Assembly (NCBI RefSeq): GCF_001467025.1
Contig: NZ_LNXV01000033.1
Coordinates: 213,966 to 277,965, forward strand
DNA from: Legionella brunensis
GTDB taxonomy: Bacteria; Pseudomonadota; Gammaproteobacteria; Legionellales; Legionellaceae
DNA: 64,000 nucleotides
Direction: 5' to 3'
Below the pieces are notes generated by a model. That model searched no databases. It had not been told where the DNA came from and saw only the letters and a list, made by a program, of their open reading frames with translations. This document shows positions 45,973-55,730 of the stretch, one piece after another. The number at the start of each line of letters is the position of its first letter. The stretch's first letter is position 1. A program made the translations under genes and the position numbers.

Positions 45973-46314
45973 TTAGGCACTAAATTCTTCAAAGGCTTCC
46001 AGAGCTTCAGCGGCATACATTAATGAAGGACCACCTCCCATATAGATAGCCATCGCTAAAGTTTCCATGAGTTCTTCCCGGCTAGCCTGGAGTTTGGCTA
46101 ATGCTTGTGAATGAAAGCCTATGCATCCTGGGCAATGATTAGCAACAGCAAGGGCCATAGCAATTAATTCTTTTGTTTTTTTGTCTAAAGCACCATCTTT
46201 AGTTGCTGCCTGAGCCAGCGAGGAGAAGCCTGCCATTACTTCTGGCATTTCCTTGCGCATTTTTGCTAATTGGGCACTGATTCCTGCAGTTACTTCATTG
46301 AACTTGTGTGACAT
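45973..46314 (-). CDS. AhpD-like carboxymuconolactone-decarboxylase family protein
   Basis: The 113-residue protein is an alkylhydroperoxidase-AhpD-like fold with the redox/proton relay motif NHCPGCIGFHSQAL near residue 56 (CxxC...H). Family members reduce peroxides or are small oxidoreductases. It is downstream of the LysR gene on the same strand but separated by 72 bases. Confidence 0.88.
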   Translation of the reverse strand: MSHKFNEVTAGISAQLAKMRKEMPEVMAGFSSLAQAATKDGALDKKTKELIAMALAVANHCPGCIGFHSQALAKLQASREELMETLAMAIYMGGGPSLMYAAEALEAFEEFSA

Positions 46315-46385
46315 GACATGACTCCTTGATTAATTGCGTTGGTACTGGGTGATTTTATATCACGCCTGGAACTTCGGAACAATTG

Positions 46386-47276
46386 CTATGCCCTACAGTT
46401 TTTTAATTGTAAAAGATCAGCCCAAAGTTTTTCGACAATTGGCCCATGAATTGGCTTTTGTAACCGAATGGCAGACAAGGTGATAAGACGCTCGTCAAAA
46501 TGATTTCCTGTCAATAGTTCTAAACGCCCATCTATCAACTCTTCCGTAATTAAATGTTCGGGTAACCGTCCCCAACCCAAGCCTGCCATAATAATTTGTT
46601 TCTTGGCGATCACATCACTGACAGTCCAATGTCGGCAATGTTCAATGACACCAAAGGTAAAATTTTCTTTCGACGAATCACGTAAAATAACTTGCATACA
46701 GTCATTTAAAGTATCCAGACTTGCTAATTGTTGTTCATATTGCCTAATAAATTCAGGCGCTGCCACGGCAGGCATACGTTCACTTAACAAAGGAATCACT
46801 TCTATAGCATGCTGACTAATTAAATTCTCACTAATAATAATATCTGCCTGATGTTCAATGAGTCGCTCACAGGCACCACCTAAAGACTCAGTAAGGAAAT
46901 GAATATGGGTTTGGGGATAGTGAAGTATCCAACTACAGAATAAAGGTTTTAAGGCGGTCAATGGATAAAAGACATCGATGGCAATAGTAATGTCACTTTC
47001 CATTTCTGCCTGTAAATTATCAGCAAACTCATTAACATGTTGCCAATGCCCTATCAATACCTTAGCTCGTTGATAAAACTTCTCACCAAGAGTGGTTAAT
47101 TGCGGTCGGTAAGAACTGCGATCAAAAAGAGAAAAACCCAATTGTCCTTCTAGTTTTTTTACTGCACTTGTAATTGCCGGTTGTGTTTTAAACAGGGATT
47201 GAGCCGCCGCGTTAAAACCACCACACTCAACAACAACGACAAAGATTCGCATGGAATCAAAATTAATCATTATCAA
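46386..47276 (-). CDS. LysR-family transcription regulator
   Basis: The 296-residue regulator has an N-terminal winged HTH (FVVVVECGGFNAAAQSLFKT then TQPAITSAVKKLE, about 8-45) and a periplasmic-binding-like effector domain. Such proteins often control a divergently transcribed target. The gene lies 93 bases from the isonitrile cluster in that divergent orientation, so it is the likely regulator, with AT-rich sites in between. Confidence 0.92.
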   Translation of the reverse strand: MIMINFDSMRIFVVVVECGGFNAAAQSLFKTQPAITSAVKKLEGQLGFSLFDRSSYRPQLTTLGEKFYQRAKVLIGHWQHVNEFADNLQAEMESDITIAIDVFYPLTALKPLFCSWILHYPQTHIHFLTESLGGACERLIEHQADIIISENLISQHAIEVIPLLSERMPAVAAPEFIRQYEQQLASLDTLNDCMQVILRDSSKENFTFGVIEHCRHWTVSDVIAKKQIIMAGLGWGRLPEHLITEELIDGRLELLTGNHFDERLITLSAIRLQKPIHGPIVEKLWADLLQLKNCRA

Positions 47277-47369
47277 ATAAATTTATTAAAACCATAAAAA
47301 CTTTATATTATCAATTTATTAAAAAAATACCTACTCTGATAACAGAACAACTGTCCTGGAGACATCATT

Positions 47370-48296
47370 ATGTCTGCTAACTCTCTTAATAGTGTGCAAC
47401 AAATAATTTCTTTACTCTTTGCCAAGAAACATCAAGCACAAGATTATATTCAGTGTCAGGGAGCCTCTTGTCTCCATTGCCAGGAACCCCACTTTAACAA
47501 ATTACTAAAAGCAGTCAGCAATCAACAAGTCATCACGCTTGTTTTACCTGCCTTTCCAGCAAAATCTGCTAATCGTCAAAAAACCATTTCTTGTAAACCT
47601 GATCTTGGCGAAGTCATGGGGTTAGAAAATCTCAACTATTTATGTGAATCTATCCAGCAAATCTATTCTGCTGGAGTTGAGCTTATTATTTGTTCTGACG
47701 GACGTGTCTTTAATGATTTAGTTTTAGTCAGCGACGAAGAAGTTAATCTCTATCAACAAGGTATTAAAACCATCATTACTCAAAAAAACCTCAGAAACCT
47801 TAAAATTTTTTCATTAGATGATGTCTATCCACAACAAAATTACCAGAATATGCGGGACCAATTAATGCAGAGCTATGGTGAATCTTTGATTTCCCTAAAG
47901 CAGCGGCTTCTAGCAGATGAAAAAGCCCTCTATCAATTTAATGGTATCCATCGGTTTATTCTTGAAGATCAATTGGCCTTAAATAAGCAATTCTCAAAAA
48001 ATCGCATTCGCACCATGGCAAAGGAAATTGCTTATGAAGTGATTAGACGCTCCAACGCCTGGTCTAATCTACTTGCACAATATTTCTCGGGAGCAGTTCG
48101 TTTATCAATTCATCCTCAACCCTGTGCTTCAGACAAACTCGGCATTCAATTTTTACCCGCTACCAATCGTTGGGCAACCCCTTGGCACAATGTGTTGCTA
48201 AAACATGGCGACTCTTGGCAGCTGGTTAAACGGATTGATGCAGAACGTTTAGGTGCCAAACTCAATCACGACCATTATGTTTTGGAGGCTATTTAA
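47370..48296 (+). CDS. pvcA: Isonitrile synthase, PvcA/IsnA family
   Basis: PvcA-type enzymes convert the amino group of an aromatic amino acid into an isonitrile using ribulose-5-phosphate. The 308-residue protein has the family motifs LVLPAFPAKSANRQKT near residue 57, a CSDGRVFNDLV near 108 and LSIHPQPC near 247. The next gene overlaps its stop by one base (TAATG), the standard pvcA-pvcB pair. L. pneumophila has a pvcAB pair that is reported, so the product here may be a related isonitrile. A divergent LysR gene lies upstream. Confidence 0.9.
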   Translation: MSANSLNSVQQIISLLFAKKHQAQDYIQCQGASCLHCQEPHFNKLLKAVSNQQVITLVLPAFPAKSANRQKTISCKPDLGEVMGLENLNYLCESIQQIYSAGVELIICSDGRVFNDLVLVSDEEVNLYQQGIKTIITQKNLRNLKIFSLDDVYPQQNYQNMRDQLMQSYGESLISLKQRLLADEKALYQFNGIHRFILEDQLALNKQFSKNRIRTMAKEIAYEVIRRSNAWSNLLAQYFSGAVRLSIHPQPCASDKLGIQFLPATNRWATPWHNVLLKHGDSWQLVKRIDAERLGAKLNHDHYVLEAI

Positions 48297-49060
48297 TGAT
48301 GCAGACATTCAAACCACATTTAATCCAAACGACGCAAAATTTGACATTAGCCACATGGAAATTAGGCCATATTCTAGAATTGGTAACTCGCCATAAATTA
48401 GTCATACTCAGAGGTTTTTCAGCGATGGAATGTCAAGAATTATTAGACTATTGCCAATCACAAGCCTCCTTAGTTTCTTGGGATTTTGGCTCCGTGATGG
48501 AAATGAAAGTCGATAAAAACGCGCGAAACTATTTATTTACAGAAGGTGATGTTCCTCTACATTGGGATGGGGCCTTTTACCAAGAACCACGTTTTTTATT
48601 TTTTCATTGCCTCAAAGCCCCAACCATCAACATGGGCGGAGAGACTTTATTCGTCAATACCGAAATGGTTTGGTCGCAAGCCACTCCTTGCCAACAAGAA
48701 AGATGGCTTAATTATCAACTGCAATTTGCCACTGAGAAACTAGCTCATTATGGCGGTAAAATTGTTCGCAACCTTGTTAATACACATCCACAGACAGAGC
48801 GAACCATCCTTCGTTTTGCAGAACCTGTTGGTGAGGACTACTTAAATCCCGTTCATGTAACCGTGTTAGATACAAATGAAGTGGAGTCGAAGCAAATTTT
48901 GACAGAGATTAGTGAGTGCATGCGAACTAACATCACCAGCTATTTTCATCAGTGGCAACAAGGTGATTACCTCATTGCCGATAATTTTTCTTTGCTGCAC
49001 GGACGTAATGCCTTTAGGCGGCATACACCAAGACATTTAAGAAGGATTCAAATTTTATGA
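48296..49060 (+). CDS. pvcB: Fe(II)/2-oxoglutarate oxygenase, PvcB/IsnB family
   Basis: The 254-residue TauD-type dioxygenase has the iron ligands HxD in PLHWDGAF near residue 86 and a distal His in SLLHGRNAF near 233, followed by RR that binds 2-oxoglutarate. PvcB-type enzymes desaturate or decarboxylate the isonitrile made by PvcA. An alternative ATG is the next codon. It overlaps both neighbours (pvcA by one base, the P450 by four), so all three are made together. Confidence 0.9.
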   Translation: MMQTFKPHLIQTTQNLTLATWKLGHILELVTRHKLVILRGFSAMECQELLDYCQSQASLVSWDFGSVMEMKVDKNARNYLFTEGDVPLHWDGAFYQEPRFLFFHCLKAPTINMGGETLFVNTEMVWSQATPCQQERWLNYQLQFATEKLAHYGGKIVRNLVNTHPQTERTILRFAEPVGEDYLNPVHVTVLDTNEVESKQILTEISECMRTNITSYFHQWQQGDYLIADNFSLLHGRNAFRRHTPRHLRRIQIL

Positions 49061-50289
49061 AACCCTATACCTTAATGGAATTAAAAAAGACTTCGACTCC
49101 CGAAGAATTTAGTCATCATTTACGTGAAATGGGAGAGCTTTTTTGGTGGGAGCCTGGAAAATTTTGGGTAATTACCTCCTATGATTTAGCAAAATCGGTA
49201 TTAACCAGCGAAGACTATAGCTGTGATCGCTCACCTTTTTTTATTTCCCGCATGCCCGAAATGAATTTAGCACTCATTGAGGATTTTTTAAAAGTAGTGA
49301 GTAAAATGATGGTGATGAGCGATATGCCAGAACATGGTAGCAGAAGGAGAGTTTGCTACCATGGATTTACCTCCCAATGTATTGAGCAATTAAAGCCCTT
49401 AATCACTCAAACAATATCCACCTGTCTTAAGCCGCTAACTGCAAATCAATCCTATGACTTTGTTACAGAATTAGCGCAAACAATTCCTTCAACAACCCTA
49501 GCCGAACTTTTCGCCATCCCGGAAAATGAACGACTGGATTTTTACGATTGGTCGAATAACATGACCCAATTCTTTGGGGGTTCCACGAGTTATTTTGATG
49601 AGGACGGCATCAAAGTCAACAACAGTGCCAAACGGCTGTATCAATATTTTGCCAATCTAATTTCTGACCGCCGTAAAAATCCTGGCCAAGATTTTTTAAG
49701 CAAGCTATTAATGCATCAATCTCATTTTGCTTTAAGCGATGAGGAAATTATTTCCCAAGCCATCATGATGTTGGTAGCAGGCCAAGTAACAACAACCGAT
49801 CAAATGTGTAATAATCTGTATACTCTTCTTAGTTTGCCTGGTTTATGGCAAGAAATTAGGCTAAATCTTGCAAAACTTGATGATTATCTTGAAGAATGCA
49901 ACCGCCTTGATCCTGCTGTCACTTTCATTTTTCGTGTGACTAAAAATGATACCCTCTTAGGCTCACAAAATATCGCTAAAGGCTCTGTGATTTTCATCTC
50001 AACGCATGCCATTAACCGCGACCCAGTCTATTTCCCTAATCCTGATATAATTAATATTGGCAGGACTAAACATCACCATTTTAGTTATGGCTATGGAAGT
50101 CATTTTTGCTTAGGTGCCAAATTAGTGCGTGTCGAAATGCATGAAGTGTTTAACGCAATGCTGAGGCAGTTCCCTAATCTTAATTTCAATAAAAATACTC
50201 CAGCCATTAGGAAACATCACAGCCTTTCATTTTCGGGTTTTGAGCAATTCAGTTTAATAAACCCTGCTCGCAATAGTCTAAAACAATAG
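49057..50289 (+). CDS. Cytochrome P450 of the isonitrile cluster
   Basis: A 410-residue soluble bacterial P450. The heme-Cys motif is FSYGYGSHFCLGAKL (C351), the ExxR is not obvious but the I-helix AGQVTTTD is present near residue 246. It overlaps pvcB by four bases, so it belongs to the operon and should oxidise the isonitrile product further. A P450 in this position is not part of the minimal pvcAB unit. Confidence 0.9.
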   Translation: MKPYTLMELKKTSTPEEFSHHLREMGELFWWEPGKFWVITSYDLAKSVLTSEDYSCDRSPFFISRMPEMNLALIEDFLKVVSKMMVMSDMPEHGSRRRVCYHGFTSQCIEQLKPLITQTISTCLKPLTANQSYDFVTELAQTIPSTTLAELFAIPENERLDFYDWSNNMTQFFGGSTSYFDEDGIKVNNSAKRLYQYFANLISDRRKNPGQDFLSKLLMHQSHFALSDEEIISQAIMMLVAGQVTTTDQMCNNLYTLLSLPGLWQEIRLNLAKLDDYLEECNRLDPAVTFIFRVTKNDTLLGSQNIAKGSVIFISTHAINRDPVYFPNPDIINIGRTKHHHFSYGYGSHFCLGAKLVRVEMHEVFNAMLRQFPNLNFNKNTPAIRKHHSLSFSGFEQFSLINPARNSLKQ

Positions 50290-50359
50290 GTTTTATCTGA
50301 TAATTTTGTTTTAATAAATGCCCGCTATAATATTTGAAGCGTTTATCAGAGATACAAAA

Positions 50360-51673
50360 ATGACAAAACTTAGAGATTTAACCCCTAGTGAAGGGTATGG
50401 GCGTAGTTATAAAAAAGCGGGTAATGAATATCAACCAGTAAGCCAATCTATCTATAATCTAAGAGAGTTGGCACAAAGAGATGAGAGCGAATTACAGTTA
50501 AGAGTGTTCGAAGATGAGGACTTTGTTGTACCCCCTAAAGATAATGGCCGCTCTTTAGTAAAAGCCAAAATCGGAAAATTATACATTGAATATACTCCTG
50601 GCGGAAAAGAAAGCTTTACATTGAATATTAAATTCATTGATAAACAACATCGAACCCTACGATCTTTTTTAAGTCTAGAAAATCCTCGATATGCAAGTCT
50701 GGAATTTGAAGATCTACTCCCTTTTTCCCTGGATGCCTACTATGGAAGCCGCACAATTTTTCAACCATACGATCCAGGTGCTCCGGAATGCAAAAGCCAC
50801 GCTTATGAATTAAAGACCGTACTTACAAAATTATTTTTGGATGAGGACATTACTGCCAATGACGTGCAGAATTTCCAAGAACACTATTACAGTCTTTATA
50901 TCGAAAACCCTGCACAACCTGGAAGACAGTCAGCGCCTGTAAGAACCGAATCCGTAGGTCATCAAGTACCGGAACCAGTCAAGGACATTGAACACTTCGG
51001 TAGACATCTTGAAGATAAGCCCGCCTCTCTTTTTGAGGTTTCGGTGAAACTTGGTGCTATCGCACTGCTCAATTTAAGTATCAGTGAGGAAGAAGTTGGT
51101 GATGTTTTGAGAGAATATTTGGAAATTAGCAATAAAACACCAGAAATTTTTCAAGACACAAACGTACAAGAAACCATTTTGAATACTCTCATTGATAAGG
51201 GGCGCCTACCTTTAAAAGCCATGGTTAATGATATAGAGTCTACATTGCAAAATGCCATCAGCAATTTAACGGTAACGGCAACAGCAACTAAAAGTACTAC
51301 TCGATTTAACATTGTAGAAAATGCTTTTACAGGAAAAAATGGTCGTGAGATCGATCAATGGCTACAGAACCGCTTACCTAAAAATCTTAATATTAAAGAA
51401 CGAAAAAAAGCTTATATTGAGGAATTAACACAGCAGGTTAAAAATTTAGTTCCAGAGCAAAAGAAAGAATTAGCCCTTTATGTCTTAAATGAAAAAGACC
51501 ATTTCCTAAAAAAAGAAAGGCATTTTTTCCGTTCTAATACATACTCAAATCAGACCTTCTCTGTACACCAGCTTGTCAAAACGCTCATGCAAGGCGAACA
51601 AAATAACGCCAAAATTACTATTCAAGATGATGAGCATGATAAAACTCATGTTCTTTCTCGTCACGTTAACTAA
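50360..51673 (+). CDS. Unknown soluble protein, candidate effector
   Basis: About 437 residues from ATG 50360 (AGAGA before it); an upstream ATG at 50318 would add 14. It is mostly charged, with no signal peptide or membrane segment. A beta-rich N-terminal part (about 55-140) is followed by a helical C-terminal half with coiled-coil character near residue 345-380. No domain is recognised. It lies 70 bases after the P450 but is unlikely to be part of the pathway. Low-similarity long soluble proteins of this kind are common among Legionella effectors. Confidence 0.65.
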   Translation: MTKLRDLTPSEGYGRSYKKAGNEYQPVSQSIYNLRELAQRDESELQLRVFEDEDFVVPPKDNGRSLVKAKIGKLYIEYTPGGKESFTLNIKFIDKQHRTLRSFLSLENPRYASLEFEDLLPFSLDAYYGSRTIFQPYDPGAPECKSHAYELKTVLTKLFLDEDITANDVQNFQEHYYSLYIENPAQPGRQSAPVRTESVGHQVPEPVKDIEHFGRHLEDKPASLFEVSVKLGAIALLNLSISEEEVGDVLREYLEISNKTPEIFQDTNVQETILNTLIDKGRLPLKAMVNDIESTLQNAISNLTVTATATKSTTRFNIVENAFTGKNGREIDQWLQNRLPKNLNIKERKKAYIEELTQQVKNLVPEQKKELALYVLNEKDHFLKKERHFFRSNTYSNQTFSVHQLVKTLMQGEQNNAKITIQDDEHDKTHVLSRHVN

Positions 51674-51836
51674 TTGCTTTACTCAACACACTTTATAATG
51701 CCAGTATCAGCTCATAGCAATGCTGGTATTTGCGTGAGGTTAAACTCTTCTTCTCTGCTGACTGCTCTATTTAATTTTCTGTTAAGGGAAAAAAAAGTAT
51801 AATTTGGTCATTTATTTCATGAGGTGTATTTTTATC

Positions 51837-52709
51837 ATGCCAATTCGTCCCATGACCCCAAATGATCGTGATTCTATCTTAGCAATTGATCCGAAAATTT
51901 TCCCTGAAGAGGAACCTTGGGGTATAGCTGATTTCGACTATTACTTTTCGTCTGACCTTTGCCTTGTTTCCTATGATGAAAAAACCAACGAAATTAATGG
52001 TTATGTGTTTGCTAAGCGCCAGGGTGAGAAAATACATATTAGCAATATTGGTGTTCTCCAACAGAGTAAAGGTCTTGGCTCGCAACTAATGGACCAAGTG
52101 ATAAAAACAGCACAAGATTTACACCAAAGCGCACAGTTCGTCACCCTACAGGTTAGGAAGACTAATGACAAAGCTATTAACTTCTATAAAAAATATGATT
52201 TTGATGTAACTTCCGACCCAGCTAGTGAAGGATTTCAAGCAATGCGCCGTCCTTTAAGCTTAGCGCTCAAGCAAACTACGAAATTTGTATCTACTCATAC
52301 AGCACCATTACAACAGGGTATTATTCTCAGGCAGACTGCCCCAATGTTCTTTAGCTCTGAAAATAAATTACCCCAAAGTACCGCTACCGAACAAACACCT
52401 AAGTTTGTTCCCACTTATACTAATATTGAAAATGCATCAAAAACAGTCCGCAAAGACATTGATGCGGTACAGCAAGAAATTACTCGTTTAAGAAACAATG
52501 CACTTTCTCGTTTTAGTATTGGGAATACAGCAAAAGCAGATGCAATTGCAATAGCACTAAACTCTGCTCTGAAGACAGGTTGTAACGATGTTCGCCAAGA
52601 TGACGCTGTAAGGACTGCTTTAGCAAAGCATCGTATTTTTAGCTTTTTTGGTACTAAAACAGCCACAGCGCTGGTTAATGTCGAAAGGAGCTACTCGCCT
52701 AACCTTTAA
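51837..52709 (+). CDS. GNAT acetyltransferase with C-terminal extension
   Basis: From ATG 51837 (GAGGTG 11 bases before) the protein has 290 residues. The first 140 are a RimI-like GNAT: IHISNIGVLQQSKGLGSQLM carries the acetyl-CoA motif QxxGxG, and NDKAINFYKKYDF the late conserved block. The last 150 residues are Ser/Thr-rich then helical, and are unknown. An acetyltransferase with a long added tail may be an effector acting on host proteins, but could also be bacterial. Confidence 0.75.
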   Translation: MPIRPMTPNDRDSILAIDPKIFPEEEPWGIADFDYYFSSDLCLVSYDEKTNEINGYVFAKRQGEKIHISNIGVLQQSKGLGSQLMDQVIKTAQDLHQSAQFVTLQVRKTNDKAINFYKKYDFDVTSDPASEGFQAMRRPLSLALKQTTKFVSTHTAPLQQGIILRQTAPMFFSSENKLPQSTATEQTPKFVPTYTNIENASKTVRKDIDAVQQEITRLRNNALSRFSIGNTAKADAIAIALNSALKTGCNDVRQDDAVRTALAKHRIFSFFGTKTATALVNVERSYSPNL

Positions 52710-52714
52710 TTAGT

Positions 52715-53434
52715 TTAGGCTTTAGCGAAAATTTCCTGCAAAAAATTAGTCATTGCCTGCAACGCACGACGCTCCGCCTTAGCGTTGTAGACAGTCCCTA
52801 ATTGTGTATCGTGAGCATGAGGGTTGGCAAAAGCATGTTGTGTATGCCCATACATATGGACTTGCCAATCTACCTTTGCTTCGGTCATTTCACGACAAAA
52901 CTCATTCACTTGCTCAGGTCTCACCATAGGATCATCATAGCCGTGCAATATTAACATTTTTGCATGAATAGGTTGATTGGGAGTATCTTTAGGTTTATCC
53001 AACAAACCATGGAAACTCACTACCCCTTTTAGATCCGCACCACTACGTGCTAGATCCAAAGCACAAAGTCCACCAAAACAAAAACCGATTACAGCGATAC
53101 GATTGATATCCACTTCAGACATACCTACTAAAGCATCGTAGGCAGCACGCATTCGGGCACGCAATAAAAGCCGATCATTTGCTAGAGGCTCCATAAGCGC
53201 TCTTTTCTCATGGGTGCTCTCTCCTAAGCGTCCTTGGCCATACATATCCAACGCGAAGCCCACATAGCCCATTTTAGCAAGCATTAGTGCCTTTTCGCAG
53301 GCAAAGTCATTACGTCCAGACCAATCATGAGCAACTAATACAGCTGGTCTAGGCTGATCGCTGCGTTCATCATAGGCCAAAAAGCCATGTAACTCTTGCT
53401 CACCATGATGATATAAGTAATTCGACGTATCCAT
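52715..53434 (-). CDS. Dienelactone hydrolase family protein
   Basis: The 239-residue alpha/beta hydrolase has a nucleophile Cys in IGFCFGGLCALD near residue 119 (the Cys replaces Ser as in dienelactone hydrolases), an Asp in LHGYDDPM near 172, and a His in HAFANPHA near 206. Family members open lactone rings. No pathway partners lie nearby, and substrate is unknown. Confidence 0.88.
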   Translation of the reverse strand: MDTSNYLYHHGEQELHGFLAYDERSDQPRPAVLVAHDWSGRNDFACEKALMLAKMGYVGFALDMYGQGRLGESTHEKRALMEPLANDRLLLRARMRAAYDALVGMSEVDINRIAVIGFCFGGLCALDLARSGADLKGVVSFHGLLDKPKDTPNQPIHAKMLILHGYDDPMVRPEQVNEFCREMTEAKVDWQVHMYGHTQHAFANPHAHDTQLGTVYNAKAERRALQAMTNFLQEIFAKA

Positions 53435-53727
53435 AGATAAAATCCTTTTGGCAATAAGTGCTCTAGTACTGTCCTAGTCTAAATTGATATTTATAAATGT
53501 CCAGTGTTCTTAATTTAGCTCGTATCAATAATTAGCCGCACAAGAAGAAATTTTAGCAAACTTTTGTTACTTACCTAGTTATTTCTCATAAATTTGTTAA
53601 AATTTGAACTAGTATTTCCTTAATACGATTATCCCAAAATAATAGCAGGAAATTTATTAAAAACCATTCAAGTTGTTTTTTCTTAAACTAATATAAATAT
53701 ATAAATTAAAAGAATAAAGGTGAACAT

Positions 53728-54588
53728 ATGCTTGCGAATAGGTTGGCGGAATTTAGAGATTTAATTCACGCACAACTCTGTTATCAAGTATTTATTACCC
53801 CACTACATCTTCCCATTGAGAAAGAGTATCGCGATTTCGCTCGCCTAGCCTGTGAATTTTTTCTAGAAGAGCGAACTGACGCAATCCACTGCCATACACC
53901 ACGGCATCATGTTATTCATCATTTTGCCCCTCTGAAAAATAGGCAAGCAAAAAAAATCCTCATCACTCACGGGTGGATGTCACGTGCTGCTTATATGATG
54001 CAATTAATAAAGGCGTTAAGGCATCAAGGTTTTGATGTGTATGCTTTAGATTTTCCTGCACACGGGGAAGCGAAAGGAATGCAGTTAACCTGGATGGATG
54101 CAGTTTTAGTGCTTAAGCAAATACTAAATCAATTAGGTCCTTTTTATTCTGTCATTGGCCATTCTTTTGGTGGCTCTATGCTATTAAATACTTTAAATCT
54201 AAGCAGCCAGTTTTTAGAATGGCGAATTGACCCAATGCCTGAGCGTGTGGTGTTAATTGCGTCTCCGACACGTATGCGTGTTCCCGTTGGCAGATTAGCA
54301 CGGCAACTAAAACTCAGTCGCCGTGGTTTTTTATTCTTACGTGAGGTTTTTCGTCAACATGCTGCTATTGACTTAAAAAATCTTGATTTCCATCATTTTA
54401 TTAACCGTTCTAATATCCCAGTTTTATGTATTCATGGTCAAAAAGATGAATCTATCATGCCTCATGAGTCGATTATATTCTGCGAACAATATCCACATGC
54501 TTCCCTCGCATTGTTGCCAGAAGCGGATCACATTAGTGTCTTGATGGATGAGCGGGTTGAGAAAACCGTACATCAGTTTTTATTTTGA
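53728..54588 (+). CDS. Alpha/beta hydrolase
   Basis: The 286-residue protein shows ILITHGWMSRAAYMMQLIKA near residue 76, the nucleophile in IGHSFGGSML near 145-154, Asp in IHGQKDESIM near 246, and His in EADHISVLMD near 268. It has no signal peptide. It ends 11 bases before the convergent ABC permease gene. Esterase or lipase activity is likely, target unknown. The region 53435-53727 before it has no gene. Confidence 0.88.
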   Translation: MLANRLAEFRDLIHAQLCYQVFITPLHLPIEKEYRDFARLACEFFLEERTDAIHCHTPRHHVIHHFAPLKNRQAKKILITHGWMSRAAYMMQLIKALRHQGFDVYALDFPAHGEAKGMQLTWMDAVLVLKQILNQLGPFYSVIGHSFGGSMLLNTLNLSSQFLEWRIDPMPERVVLIASPTRMRVPVGRLARQLKLSRRGFLFLREVFRQHAAIDLKNLDFHHFINRSNIPVLCIHGQKDESIMPHESIIFCEQYPHASLALLPEADHISVLMDERVEKTVHQFLF

Positions 54589-54599
54589 AAGTTGTTGTA

Positions 54600-55730
54600 T
54601 TAATCCAGGGTTTGACGATAACGGGTAAAACCAATCAGCATCACGATTACCATAAATGTCAAAATAGGAATCACCTCACGCCAAACCTCAATAAAACCGT
54701 TTCCCTTTAATAAAATACCACGGACTACAACAAGAAAATGCGTCAACGGAAGGACATTACCCAACCATTGAGCCCAGACTGGCATACCTCTGAAAGGAAA
54801 CATAAATCCTGATAATAAAAGAGAAGGTAAAAAGAAAAACATAGCACCTTGTACAGCTTGTAACTGATTAGAGGCCAATGTGGAAAAAGTTAAGCCGACG
54901 GACAGATTGGCGGCAATGAATGGTAAGCAAAGAATTAATAAAAGTAGAATACTTCCCTCCATAGGCACGCCAAATATAAATTTAGCCATGAATAAAATCA
55001 TAATTACTTGGGCGTAGCCTACAATGATATAGGGAATAATTTTACCCATCATCACTTCTAAGGGTTTCAACGGGGTTGCCAGCAAATTTTCCATCGTGCC
55101 ACGTTCAAACTCTCGAGTAAGCACCAGTGCTGTGATGATTACCATTGTCATGGTTAAAACCACACCAAGCAAACCAGGAACAATATTATAAGGAGTGATT
55201 GCTAACGGGTTATAGATTGCATGCACCTCCGGCCTATACGGAGGTGCCGTTACAGTCAATTTTTTTAAGGGCCCTTCCAATTCTTCGTTTAGAGCTGAAG
55301 AAGCTAAATCATTGAAAACACTCAAAGCACGGCTGGTAGCGGCAGGATCAGTCGCATCGGCCTGTAACAATAGCGACGGTCTTAACCCTTTCACAAGATC
55401 GTGAGAAAAATTAATAGGAAAATTAACTACAAATTGAACCTTACCTCTTTTTAATAAATCTTTTGCTTCGGCTTCTGTGGAGGCTGGCGCTACAAATTGA
55501 AAATAAGTTGAGTTTTCCATAGCAACTAAAATACGGCGACTTAAATCACTATTATCAGGATTGACTATTGCTGTCGGTAAATTGCGTGGGTTGGTATTAA
55601 TAGCAAAGCCAAATAAAAATAACTGGAGAAGGGGAATACCAATAATCATGGCAAAAGTCGCCTTATCACGGCGCATCTGAATAAACTCTTTCACAATGAC
55701 AGCGCCGAGACGAGCAAACGAGAAAATCAT
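54600..55730 (-). CDS. ABC-2 type transporter permease (YbhS/YbhR-like)
   Basis: The true start is ATG 55730 (MIFSFARLGAVIVKEF), overlapping the ATPase stop by one base, so the 376-residue protein is coupled to it; the longer frame begins inside the ATPase gene. One N-terminal helix, a large extracytoplasmic domain (about 50-190) and five C-terminal helices match ABC-2 exporters with EFERGTMENLLATPLKPLEV. It would form the membrane part of a YbhGFSR-like drug or lipid exporter with the two genes upstream. Only one permease gene is present. Confidence 0.9.
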   Translation of the reverse strand: MIFSFARLGAVIVKEFIQMRRDKATFAMIIGIPLLQLFLFGFAINTNPRNLPTAIVNPDNSDLSRRILVAMENSTYFQFVAPASTEAEAKDLLKRGKVQFVVNFPINFSHDLVKGLRPSLLLQADATDPAATSRALSVFNDLASSALNEELEGPLKKLTVTAPPYRPEVHAIYNPLAITPYNIVPGLLGVVLTMTMVIITALVLTREFERGTMENLLATPLKPLEVMMGKIIPYIIVGYAQVIMILFMAKFIFGVPMEGSILLLLILCLPFIAANLSVGLTFSTLASNQLQAVQGAMFFFLPSLLLSGFMFPFRGMPVWAQWLGNVLPLTHFLVVVRGILLKGNGFIEVWREVIPILTFMVIVMLIGFTRYRQTLD

